A DNA stretch of 35,643 nucleotides from Tanticharoenia sakaeratensis NBRC 103193 (GTDB taxonomy: Bacteria > Pseudomonadota > Alphaproteobacteria > Acetobacterales > Acetobacteraceae): contig NZ_BALE01000052.1 of NCBI RefSeq assembly GCF_000963885.1, forward strand, positions 1 to 35,643, written 5' to 3'. The position numbers were made by a program, and so were the translations under genes. A model generated the notes under the pieces. That model was not told the origin of the DNA, searched no databases, and saw nothing but the letters and a program-made list of their open reading frames with translations. Positions 1 to 8,151 of this stretch are shown in pieces (position 1 is the stretch's first letter; each line of letters starts with the position of its first letter).

Positions 1-104
1 TCCTGTCACGCCACAGAATCAGCGTTCAGTGGAGCCGCTCTAGGCGCTGACGTCGCATATGCGGGCGAAAGCAGCCATCACGCTCTGTGCTAAAATTCAG
101 CCCC

Positions 105-725
105 ATGCTTAAGACCCTGTACGTCACCGCCGAATTCCTCATCCTCTACCTCGGCGGCCCCCTCCTGATCCTCGAACTCCGCCGCCCCGGCATCCTGTTC
201 GGGCTCATCTGGGTGGCGGCTATCATCGCCTACCTCGCCATCCGCCGCGAGAAACCGCAGCCCCATGACGTCCGCCACGAACGCCGTGCAATCTTCCTCC
301 GCTTCGCGATCCTCGCGCCGATCATCGTGGCGCTGACGGCATGGCTCTGGCCCGAGACGTTCCTCAGCCTGCCACGTCAGCGGCCGCGCTTCTGGCTGCT
401 GATCATGGTGCTCTACCCGGTGCTGTCGGTCTGGCCGCAGGAGGTGCTCTACCGCGCGTTCCTGTTCACCCGATATCGCCCGCTGTTCCGCAGCGACAAA
501 GGCCTCGTCGCCGCAAGCGCGATCACCTTCGGCTTCGCCCACGTGATCTTCCTGAACTGGATCGCAATCGCCATGACCGCCATCGGCGGCCTGCTCTTCG
601 CCCGCGACTACGCGCGCCACCGATCCCTGCGCCTGACCTGCCTCGAACACAGCCTCTACGGCTGCCTGATCTTCACCGCAGGCCTCGGCCGCTTCTTCTA
701 CACAGGCGCCGCCTGGCACCACTGA
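105..725 (+). CDS. CPBP-family (CAAX-like) intramembrane protease, small
   Basis: This encodes a 206-residue polytopic membrane protein, mostly hydrophobic segments separated by short basic loops. The order of motifs fits the CPBP/Abi family of glutamic-type intramembrane proteases: a QE-x3-R motif at residues 112-117 (the family norm is EE-x3-R), F-x3-H at 142-146, and a third polar site around E181-H182. Substitution of the first Glu by Gln leaves the second Glu, Arg and His in place, so activity is possible but not certain. An in-frame GTG at 87 would add six residues; I prefer the ATG at 105 because the extension is not hydrophobic, though neither start has a strong ribosome site. It converges on the downstream hydrolase gene and seems to stand alone. 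Family roles include prenyl-protein processing and bacteriocin immunity; the substrate here is unknown. Confidence 0.75.
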   Translation: MLKTLYVTAEFLILYLGGPLLILELRRPGILFGLIWVAAIIAYLAIRREKPQPHDVRHERRAIFLRFAILAPIIVALTAWLWPETFLSLPRQRPRFWLLIMVLYPVLSVWPQEVLYRAFLFTRYRPLFRSDKGLVAASAITFGFAHVIFLNWIAIAMTAIGGLLFARDYARHRSLRLTCLEHSLYGCLIFTAGLGRFFYTGAAWHH

Positions 726-877
726 GAACGCCGGACGTTCGGGCCGGAGCGCTTCACCCGAAACCACTCACGCGGGCACAGCCCCGTCGCCGGGCCAGGC
801 CGCCGGTCGCCCGTCACGACGACACGACACCTGCACGCCCTTGAACCGCGCCAAACCCGCCGCGCCAACCCGCTGCG

Positions 878-2755
878 TCAGCGCTGCGGGGGATGCGCGA
901 TCCCTGCATCCGGCACGGGCAGCACCGGCAGGATCAGGGCGGAAGGATGCGCGCGATCGTGCCAGATCGTCTGGGTCGCCTTCACCATCGTGGCCGACTG
1001 GCCGAACGGCGCGCCCGTGTTGGGATTGGGCGCGAACTGCGGATAGTCGCTGGAGGAAATCTCCAGCCGGATCCGGTGCCCGGCCAGGAACAGGTTGCTC
1101 GTCGGCCAGACCCTGATCCGGTAGCGATAGACCTGCCCCGGCTTCACCGGCTCGGGCGTCTCCAGCGAGTTGCGGAAGCGCGCGACCTGAATGCCGTTGT
1201 TCAGGTTGATCGCGGTCCCGTCCGGCGCCACGTCCACCAGCTTGGCCGTGAAATCGGTATCGACGGCGGACGTCGCGGCATAAAGCTCGACCATGACCGG
1301 CCCCGTGACATCGACCGCCCGGTCGAGCGGCGCGCTCGTATAGACGAGGATATCGGGCCGCTGCTCGATCGAGGACTGGTCGAACTGCCCCTGCGGCCCC
1401 ATGTCCCAGCCGCAGCAGGAATGACCGCCGACACTCGGCACCGGATTGGCGGGGTCGTACGTGAAACTGTCGGTCGCGGCCGCGCCATGCGTCGCCCCGC
1501 CCTCGGGCGACAGCACGCCATCCCCCATGACGGAGGCCGCACTCGCCGCGCTGGAGAGAGACCACCGCTGCCACTGCGTGCCCGGAACCGGCCAGGCCCC
1601 GGCGCTGTGCCAGCGGTTCTCGCCCATGGTGAAGTAATCGACACGCGGCCCGGTCTCGACGCCGTTGTCCCGGCCTTTCAGGAAATGGTCGAACCACATC
1701 AGGCTCAGCTCATTGACCGGGCTGTTGGCCACCGGCCCGATCGCCAGCAGCCGCGGACTCATCTCGGAATCGGGCCGCCCCCAGCCGATATGATCCCACG
1801 GACCGATGACGATGCGCTGGTTCCGGCGGGCATCCGGCGTGCCGCCCGCGCGCTGCATGCCGACGAAGTTCTCCAGCGCCCCGCTCAGGAACGCATCGTA
1901 CCAGCCGTCGAACGCCAGCACCGGCACCCGGACCTTGTCGTAGCGCGACCTGATGTCGAACGCCCGCCAGTACGCATCCGACGTCGAATGCCGGACCGCA
2001 TCGTAGAAATAGGGCGCGACATCCCGCCCCCTGTCCCGGAACAGCGGGAAATCGGCATAGGGCAGGAAGCGCATCCAGGCCGCCGGATTCCTGCCGGCCG
2101 CCGCAAGCCGGTCGGCCAGCGCCGTCTCGCCGCGATTGCGGGCGGACGATGCGCCGATGTCGGACAGCATCCACGGCTCGATGAAGCCGAGCCGGAAGGC
2201 ACCGTCCTCATAAGTCCAGCCATCGCCATAATCGGACCCGGTGTTCGACGGCACGATGGCGGCCAGCGACGGCGGCGTCGCGGTCGCGGCCAGCCACTGC
2301 GTCGCCCCGACATAGGACGAGCCATACATGCCGACGCGACCGTTCGACCCCGGCAGGTGCGCCGCCCATTCGACCGTGTCGTAGCCGTCGTTCCGGTCGT
2401 TGCGGTATTCGTAGAACGTGCCTTCCGAACGGCCCTGCCCCCGGATGTCCTGGATCACCACGATATAGCAGTGCGCGGCATACCACGCGGGCGACTGGAA
2501 CCGGTCCGGCTGGGTCTGCGCCGATGCCTTGCCATACTGGGTCCGCATCAGGATGACCGGCACCGGCCCGTTCGTCTGCGGCTGATACACATCCGCCCGC
2601 AGGATCACGCCGTCGCGCATCCGGGCCGGCACGTCGGCATGCTTCTCGACCCGGCACATCCCTCCGGCCTCACCCCCCGGCGCAGGCGCCGCATGGGCCG
2701 CGATGCCGAGGAACGGAAGAACGCAGCAACCAAGAGCAAGAACGCCACGACGCAT
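878..2755 (-). CDS. Exported CocE/NonD-family serine hydrolase (alpha-amino ester hydrolase / glutaryl acylase type)
   Basis: The 625-residue product begins with a signal peptide of about 22 residues ending AHA, so it should act in the periplasm or outside the cell. The rest is an X-Pro dipeptidyl-peptidase (S15)/CocE alpha-beta hydrolase. The nucleophile is Ser147 in GSSYVG, the acid is probably Asp287 in GWYDAF, and the base His322 in PWDHIG; a jelly-roll C-terminal domain (about 400-610) carries the usual FLAGHRIRLEISSSDYPQF stretch. The family cleaves amide and ester bonds of alpha-amino acids, glutaryl-cephalosporins and cocaine-like esters; acetic acid bacteria are a classical source of the amino-ester hydrolases. 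The start was chosen because it opens the signal peptide and has AGAGGG upstream. The reading frame extends further upstream but without signal-peptide character. It lies 0.44 kb behind the 2-hydroxyacid dehydrogenase gene in the same direction and may belong to the same pathway. Confidence 0.9.
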   Translation of the reverse strand: MRRGVLALGCCVLPFLGIAAHAAPAPGGEAGGMCRVEKHADVPARMRDGVILRADVYQPQTNGPVPVILMRTQYGKASAQTQPDRFQSPAWYAAHCYIVVIQDIRGQGRSEGTFYEYRNDRNDGYDTVEWAAHLPGSNGRVGMYGSSYVGATQWLAATATPPSLAAIVPSNTGSDYGDGWTYEDGAFRLGFIEPWMLSDIGASSARNRGETALADRLAAAGRNPAAWMRFLPYADFPLFRDRGRDVAPYFYDAVRHSTSDAYWRAFDIRSRYDKVRVPVLAFDGWYDAFLSGALENFVGMQRAGGTPDARRNQRIVIGPWDHIGWGRPDSEMSPRLLAIGPVANSPVNELSLMWFDHFLKGRDNGVETGPRVDYFTMGENRWHSAGAWPVPGTQWQRWSLSSAASAASVMGDGVLSPEGGATHGAAATDSFTYDPANPVPSVGGHSCCGWDMGPQGQFDQSSIEQRPDILVYTSAPLDRAVDVTGPVMVELYAATSAVDTDFTAKLVDVAPDGTAINLNNGIQVARFRNSLETPEPVKPGQVYRYRIRVWPTSNLFLAGHRIRLEISSSDYPQFAPNPNTGAPFGQSATMVKATQTIWHDRAHPSALILPVLPVPDAGIAHPPQR

Positions 2756-3196
2756 ACGCAATGATCCCTCTATGACACGAACGCGGATCACCCCATGGCG
2801 CGCCGCCGGCCCCGTCTGATATCGGCCCCGTTTCAGCCGATCCCCGCACGCCGTATCGCCAGCCGCCCGAAGATCCGCAGCCCTGCCGTCCACGTCCCGC
2901 GACGAGCGCCCCACGCGCACGGCAGCCGTTCAACCGCCGCGAAACACCATCGTCCGGTACTGCCTGACATCGACACCATCGCCCGACAGGATTCCGGCCT
3001 GCCCACGCCGTGCCTCGGCCGCCCGGGCACCAGCGACGCAGCAATCCGCACGGCCCGCATCAAAAACAGCCCGCGGTGACAGGCAGCCCAAAGCGGAACC
3101 GGGCCGCCTTACCAGCGCCCGGCATCATCCCCGCACCCGGTCGCCCCCGGAACGAGCAACGTGCTCGACCCACGCCGCCCGATCGGGAACCCCGCC
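2756..3196. other. Intergenic region between the CocE-type hydrolase and the 2-hydroxyacid dehydrogenase
   Basis: No convincing gene lies here; frames open in this stretch give arginine- and proline-rich peptides typical of high-GC shadow. It should hold the promoter of the leftward hydrolase gene. A short perfect hairpin, arms CGAGCA/TGCTCG with a three-base loop at 3153-3167, sits 30 bases behind the dehydrogenase stop and may help end that transcript. No T-run follows it. Confidence 0.5.
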
Positions 3197-4123
3197 TCAA
3201 TACGCCCGGCTGCGATCGACCAGACCGACGGGCGTCTCGCCCGCCTGATGCCGGCGGATGTTCGCGACGACACTCGCGACACCGCTCGCCACGTTGGTGT
3301 TGCTCGCGATATGCGGCGTGATCACGACCTTGGGGTGATCCCATAGCGGCGAGTCCTGTGGCAGCGGCTCCGGATCGGTCACGTCCAGCACCGCCCAGCG
3401 CAGCCTGCCTGCATCCAGCGCCGCAATCAGGTCCGCGGTGACGACCTGCGGTCCACGTCCGGCATTGATGAAGCTCGCACCATCCGGCAACCGCGAGAAC
3501 AGCCGGGCATCGAAAATCCCGCGCGTCTCGTCGGTCAGCGGCAGGAGCGACACCAGAATATCCGTGGATTTCAGGAAATCGTCGAGCGCATCGGGCCCGA
3601 GAAACATCGACACCCCCTCGATGTCACGCGGGCTCCGCGCCCAGCCGTTCACCCTGAAGCCGAGAGCCGCAAGCGCGCGGGCGCAGGGAACGCCAAGCGT
3701 GCCCATCCCCATGATCCCGACACGGGTCTCCGCCGCCAGACGTTCCGGATGGCCCTGCCAGACCCGCCTGTCCTGCTGGGCGCGATAGAGCGGCAGGTCC
3801 CGGTGCGTCGCCAGCACCTGGGCCGCCACGTATTCGACCATGCCGGCGGTCAGCGCGGGCTCGATCATCTTCACCAGCCCGACGGACGGCGGCAGCACGG
3901 AGAGGTTGAACTGGTCGACGCCCGCGCCGAACGAGAAGACCAGCTTCAGATTGGGAAACCGGTCGAAAATCCCGGCTTCGGGCGACCACAGCGCCATGTA
4001 TTCGACGGCATCCGCATCGCCGACATCAGGCCAGACCCGGACCGGCATGTCAGGCATGAGCTTCGCGAATTCGTCGGGCCACTGGTTCTCGCGGCTCTGG
4101 TCAACCTTCAGCACGAAAGACAT
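3197..4123 (-). CDS. GhrA-type D-2-hydroxyacid dehydrogenase (glyoxylate/hydroxypyruvate reductase A-like)
   Basis: A 308-residue cytosolic NAD(P)-dependent dehydrogenase. It has the Rossmann motif GMGTLG (139-144) and the family catalytic triad: Arg223 in INAGRG, Glu252 in DPEPLP and His271 in TPHIAS. Length and domain order match E. coli GhrA, which reduces glyoxylate to glycolate and hydroxypyruvate to D-glycerate. The start could also be the ATG two codons upstream (4129); the frame opens still further upstream but the extra residues do not look like protein. The gene follows the flavin monooxygenase gene by 85 bp in the same direction. NtaA-type monooxygenases release glyoxylate, which this enzyme could reduce; that coupling is inference. 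Substrate specificity within the family cannot be read from these motifs. Confidence 0.88.
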   Translation of the reverse strand: MSFVLKVDQSRENQWPDEFAKLMPDMPVRVWPDVGDADAVEYMALWSPEAGIFDRFPNLKLVFSFGAGVDQFNLSVLPPSVGLVKMIEPALTAGMVEYVAAQVLATHRDLPLYRAQQDRRVWQGHPERLAAETRVGIMGMGTLGVPCARALAALGFRVNGWARSPRDIEGVSMFLGPDALDDFLKSTDILVSLLPLTDETRGIFDARLFSRLPDGASFINAGRGPQVVTADLIAALDAGRLRWAVLDVTDPEPLPQDSPLWDHPKVVITPHIASNTNVASGVASVVANIRRHQAGETPVGLVDRSRAY

Positions 4124-4208
4124 GCGCATCCATTTTCTGCTTGTGAACAGGAGCGGCCCCGGGCCGCCCCGCGAACAGGCCCGGCCGCGCGCGACGACCG
4201 GAGGCCTG

Positions 4209-5546
4209 TCAGCCTTCGGTATAACGATTGCGCGGGAACGCAAGGCCGAGGTTCTCGCGCAGCGTCGTGCCCTCGTATTCCTTGCGGAACAGACCGCGCC
4301 GCTGCAGCTCCGGCACCACCTTCTCGGTCACGTCCGTCAGGCTCTCCGGCAGGACCGGCAGCGCCATCATGAAGCCGTCGCTGCCTTCCTGCTCGACCCA
4401 TTCCTGCATCTGGTCGGCGATATCCACCTCGTTGCCGAAGAAGATGACCTTGCTGCGGTTATATTTCCGGCAGATCTGCCGCAGGGTAAGGCCCTCGCGG
4501 ATCAGCCCCACGATCTCATTGAAATAGACCTGATGGAAATTCGAGTGTGACGGAATCCGATGCTCGGGCACCGGCTCGTCGAGCGGCAGGTCGGACAGAT
4601 CCGTCTCGAGATCCGTCTTCATGTACATCAGCCCGACCTCGACCGGAACCGTCTCCTGCCAGCGCGCCCACTTCTCCTCGGCGATCGCCCGCGTCTCGCC
4701 ATAGACGATGGACACGCCCGACAGGACCTTGAGCTGGTCCGTCGTGCGACCATACTGCGCCATCCGCCCCTTCAGGTCGCGATAGAACGCCTGCGCCTCG
4801 GCAAGCGTCGCACCGGTGCCGAACACGACCTCGGCCGTCCGCGCCGCGAATTCCTTGCCCGCAGGCGATGCGCCCGCCTGGAAGATCACGGGCTGCCCCT
4901 GCCGCGAGCGGCGCATGTTCAGGCCGCCCTGCACACGGAAGAACTGCCCCTCATGGTCCAGCTTGTGGAACCTGGCCGGCTCGAACATGCGGGCATTGGC
5001 CTTGTCGAAGATGAACGCGTCGTCTTCCCACGTGTCCCACAGCGCCTGCACGACCTCGAGGGATTCCGCTGCCTTCTCGTAACGCTTGTCATGCGGCGGC
5101 AGGCTGTCGAGGCCGAAATTGCGCGCGGCATAATCGTTCGCCGAGGTGACCACGTTCCACGCGGCCCGGCCGCCGCTGATATGATCGAGCGACCCGAACA
5201 GCCGGGCGATGTTGTAGGGCTCGTAGAAGCTCGTCGAAGCCGTGGCACCCAGGCCGATATGCTTGGTCGAACCCGCCAGCGCCGAGAGGAGCGTGATCGG
5301 CTCCATCATGTTCATGTAAAGCGGCGAACGCGTCCAGAAATCCAGATTTTCCGTGCGTGCGGCAGGCGTGTCGGCGAGGAAGAAGAAATCGAGCTTGCCG
5401 GCTTCCGCCTGCTGGATGATCCGGCGGAAATATCCGACATCGGTCGCGGCATCATCCTGCGCGGACGGCAGCAGCCACGCGGCCGAGTGGTAGCCGTTGG
5501 CCTCGAAGAGACCACCCAGGACCATGTGTTTCGACGTCCGCGCCAT
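4209..5546 (-). CDS. LLM-class flavin-dependent monooxygenase, NtaA/SnaA/DszA type
   Basis: A 445-residue soluble protein of the bacterial luciferase-like fold, with the pattern of the NtaA/SnaA/DszA/SoxA subgroup: an N-terminal LGG-F-x-N-GYH-xx-AW stretch, the FFLAD strand near residue 60, TKHIGLGATASTSFYEPYNIARLFGSLDHIS (roughly 95-130) and GR-AWN-V-TS. Such enzymes use reduced FMN from a separate reductase to cleave C-N or C-S bonds, as in nitrilotriacetate and EDTA breakdown. No flavin reductase partner is visible in the window. The start was set at the ATG preceded by GGAAGGAAATACAGC; a GTG nine codons upstream is possible. It heads a leftward unit with the GhrA-like gene and is divergent from the ABC transporter operon, which suggests shared control. 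Its substrate is unknown. Confidence 0.9.
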   Translation of the reverse strand: MARTSKHMVLGGLFEANGYHSAAWLLPSAQDDAATDVGYFRRIIQQAEAGKLDFFFLADTPAARTENLDFWTRSPLYMNMMEPITLLSALAGSTKHIGLGATASTSFYEPYNIARLFGSLDHISGGRAAWNVVTSANDYAARNFGLDSLPPHDKRYEKAAESLEVVQALWDTWEDDAFIFDKANARMFEPARFHKLDHEGQFFRVQGGLNMRRSRQGQPVIFQAGASPAGKEFAARTAEVVFGTGATLAEAQAFYRDLKGRMAQYGRTTDQLKVLSGVSIVYGETRAIAEEKWARWQETVPVEVGLMYMKTDLETDLSDLPLDEPVPEHRIPSHSNFHQVYFNEIVGLIREGLTLRQICRKYNRSKVIFFGNEVDIADQMQEWVEQEGSDGFMMALPVLPESLTDVTEKVVPELQRRGLFRKEYEGTTLRENLGLAFPRNRYTEG

Positions 5547-5933
5547 GCTGTATTTCCTTCCGTCCGACACCACGGAACCGATATCGCGAGAACCTCCGCG
5601 CTGCGGCGTTCACCCCGATTGTCGGCACCGTTTCACATACAGAAAGAATGAAGGACCGCACGGCCAAGGGTAAACTCGTATTTTTCTACCCATTGCATCA
5701 AGGCGCGCCAATGCGGCGAGAGAAGATTTTTTCATATCAATGGCGCGGAAAAAACTTATTTCGATCTTGTGACGGCGCCGGGCACTCTGGCCTCGGATAC
5801 GCAACCCGGTCCGGGCCGGTGCAAGCCTGCACGATCCGGTCAGAAAATATTCCGATAGCGGTTTGACGGCACGCCGCGGGAGCCATCAGTATGGCGACCT
5901 GCCGTCCTGTCGTCGGTGATTGCTGTAGGTAAG
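5547..5933. promoter_or_regulatory. Divergent promoter region between the flavin monooxygenase and the ABC transporter
   Basis: This 387-base stretch separates two divergent operons and is clearly richer in A/T than the surrounding genes, especially 5675-5765. It contains an inverted repeat with arms GGGTA/TACCC at 5668-5691, of the size expected for a LysR-type or similar operator. No confident -35/-10 pair could be picked by eye. No gene is supported here. Confidence 0.45.
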
Positions 5934-7022
5934 ATGAACGAACGCAACATCAATCCGGATCCGGACCGTCCGGCAAGCAAGCTCCGCACGGAACAGCTCC
6001 ACAAGAGCTACGGCGCAACGATCGCCCTGGACCGCGTCGACATCGATGTCCTGGCCGGTGAATTCGTGACCCTGCTCGGCCCCTCCGGCTCCGGAAAAAG
6101 CACGCTGCTGCAGCTCATCTGCGGCCTCGCACCGCCCAGCGGCGGCCGGCTGTTCATCGACGGCCGGGACCAGACATGGAGCCCGACCGCCGACCGCGAC
6201 ATCGGCGTCGTCTTCCAGAGTTACGCCCTGTTTCCTCATCTTTCCGTCGAGGAAAACGTGGCCTTCCCGCTGCGCATCCGGCGCGTCGATCGCGCGCAGA
6301 TCGCATCGCGCGTCGCATCCGCGCTGGAAATGGTGGGGCTTGCCGGATTCAACGCGCGCATGCCCAACGCGCTCTCCGGCGGACAGCAGCAGCGCGTCGC
6401 CCTGGCGCGATGCCTGGTCTACAAACCCTCGCTCATCCTCATGGACGAATCGTTTTCCGCCCTCGATCGCAACCTGCGCATGACCATGCAGGACGAGGTG
6501 CGGCGCATCCATCGCGAAACCGGCGCGACATTCGTCTTCGTCACCCACGACCAGGACGAGGCCATGGCCATGTCCGACCGCATCTGCCTGATGAATGCGG
6601 GACGCATCGAACAGTTCGCGACACCGCGCACGCTCTACAACGAACCCGCCACGGTCTTCGCCGCCAATTTTATCGGAAATTCGACGATCCTGAATGGAAC
6701 GGTGCGAAACGACGGTATGCTGGAAACGCCGGCCGGTCCCGTGCCACTGCCCCGCAACTGCGCGACACCTGCCGGCGGCACCGGCGCCATCGTGCTGCGG
6801 CCGGAGCATATCCGTATCGGCGGCGCGGACGATACGGGCCTGAAGGGCCGCGTACTCGACGTCAGTTTCAACGGTTGCGAACAGCGCGTCGTGTTCGAAC
6901 TGCGCAACGGCCAGCCCGCCGTCATCAAGGCGCCGACGAACATCGAAATCCATCGCGATCAACCCGCAACGCTGTGCTGGACGCCGGGCGACGGCCATTT
7001 TATCGCAGGGCCCACCTCCTGA
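5934..7022 (+). CDS. ABC transporter ATP-binding protein, PotA-like (polyamine/opine/iron class)
   Basis: A 362-residue ATPase: nucleotide-binding domain at about 18-250 and a C-terminal TOBE domain (about 265-355). Walker A GPSGSGKS (49-56), Q-loop Gln95, signature LSGGQ (147-151), Walker B LILMDE (167-172) and switch His205 are all present. The usual DEP after Walker B is DES here, a mild oddity; the catalytic Glu is kept. The protein would energise import together with the next two genes. I chose the ATG at 5934, preceded at short distance by TAGGT; a GTG at 5916 in the same frame is an alternative. The family carries polyamines, putrescine, ferric iron, 2-aminoethylphosphonate and opine-like compounds, so the ligand is not fixed by homology. 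Confidence 0.93.
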   Translation: MNERNINPDPDRPASKLRTEQLHKSYGATIALDRVDIDVLAGEFVTLLGPSGSGKSTLLQLICGLAPPSGGRLFIDGRDQTWSPTADRDIGVVFQSYALFPHLSVEENVAFPLRIRRVDRAQIASRVASALEMVGLAGFNARMPNALSGGQQQRVALARCLVYKPSLILMDESFSALDRNLRMTMQDEVRRIHRETGATFVFVTHDQDEAMAMSDRICLMNAGRIEQFATPRTLYNEPATVFAANFIGNSTILNGTVRNDGMLETPAGPVPLPRNCATPAGGTGAIVLRPEHIRIGGADDTGLKGRVLDVSFNGCEQRVVFELRNGQPAVIKAPTNIEIHRDQPATLCWTPGDGHFIAGPTS

Positions 7023-7041
7023 TGTCAGAAAACCCGCAGAC

Positions 7042-8097
7042 ATGTCGATGAAGCGCCCGACACGCCGCAGCATCCTGGCATGGGGTGCGAGCAGCCCGCT
7101 GCTCGCCACCGATCTCGCGCGCGCCCAGACGACGGACCGGCAACTGACGATCGCCGACGTCGGTGCCGAACCTTCGGCCGCCATGCGCCGCGCCTTCTAC
7201 GATCCGTTCGAACGCGAAACCGGCATCCGCATCAATGCCGTCCCGCACGAGGCCGATCCGGTCACGCAGTTCAAGCTCATGGTGGAGACGCGCTCCTACC
7301 TGTGGGACGTCTGCATGCTCAACAGCGCGCATGTGGCGCAGCTCGAAGCCGAAGGCGACTATCTCGGCCGGCTCGATATTCCCGCAGCCGACACGGCCGA
7401 TTTCCTGCCGAACATGGTCTCGCCCGTCTGGATGGGATTTTCGGTCTACGCCGTCATGATGGCCTGGCAGACAAGCCATTTTCCGAACGGCGGCCCGAAG
7501 GACTGGCGCGATTACTGGGACGTGCGCCGCTTCCCCGGACGCCGCAGCCTGTGCCGCAGCCCCACGTTCTCGCTCGAACTGGCGCTCCTCGCCGATGGCG
7601 TGGCGCCTGCCGACCTGTATCCGCTCGATGTCGACCGCGCGTTCGCATCCCTGCGCCGCATCAAGGACCACATCGCGATCTGGTGGGCCAACGGCGCACA
7701 GAACACGTTCCTGCTCGAAAGCGACGAGGTCGACCTGAGCGACAGCTGGTCCGCACGCGCGCAGGCCGCCCGCACCGCGGGTGCACCGATCTCGCTCCTG
7801 TGGAACGGTCTTTACGATGTGGACGGCTGGGGAATTCCGATCGGTTCTCCGCAGGCATCCCTCGCCCGCACCTTCATCCGGTTCTGCGCGCGCGCCGACC
7901 GGCAGGCCGAATACGCCCGCCATATCGCGAACGGACCGACCAACCGCCGCTCGTTCGACTTCCTGACGCCTGAACGCGCGCTGGAACTGCCGACCGCGCC
8001 GGAAAACTTCAAGGGCCTGACCGGCTTCGACGCCGCATGGTGGGGCACAAATCTCGCCGCCACCTCGGAACGGTTCGAAGAATTCCTGCTGGAATGA
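7042..8097 (+). CDS. ABC transporter periplasmic substrate-binding protein, PotD-like
   Basis: A 351-residue exported binding protein. The N-terminus TRRSILAWG... followed by a short hydrophobic stretch and ARA at 26-28 is a signal peptide; the paired arginines at 8-9 suggest Tat export, though the hydrophobic part is weak and Sec is possible. The mature part has the two-lobe type II binding-protein pattern of the spermidine/putrescine group (extracellular solute-binding protein family 1/8): an opening strand LTIADVG, an aromatic DGWGIP-type hinge segment near residue 260, and a tail rich in aromatic residues. It starts 19 bp after the ATPase gene and precedes the permease by 54 bp, so the three form one importer. 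No lipobox is seen. Ligand unknown. Confidence 0.88.
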   Translation: MSMKRPTRRSILAWGASSPLLATDLARAQTTDRQLTIADVGAEPSAAMRRAFYDPFERETGIRINAVPHEADPVTQFKLMVETRSYLWDVCMLNSAHVAQLEAEGDYLGRLDIPAADTADFLPNMVSPVWMGFSVYAVMMAWQTSHFPNGGPKDWRDYWDVRRFPGRRSLCRSPTFSLELALLADGVAPADLYPLDVDRAFASLRRIKDHIAIWWANGAQNTFLLESDEVDLSDSWSARAQAARTAGAPISLLWNGLYDVDGWGIPIGSPQASLARTFIRFCARADRQAEYARHIANGPTNRRSFDFLTPERALELPTAPENFKGLTGFDAAWWGTNLAATSERFEEFLLE

Positions 8098-8151
8098 CAT
8101 GACCGCAGCACAACGACGATCAGGCTGGACGAACTCAGGACAGGTGCAGAC

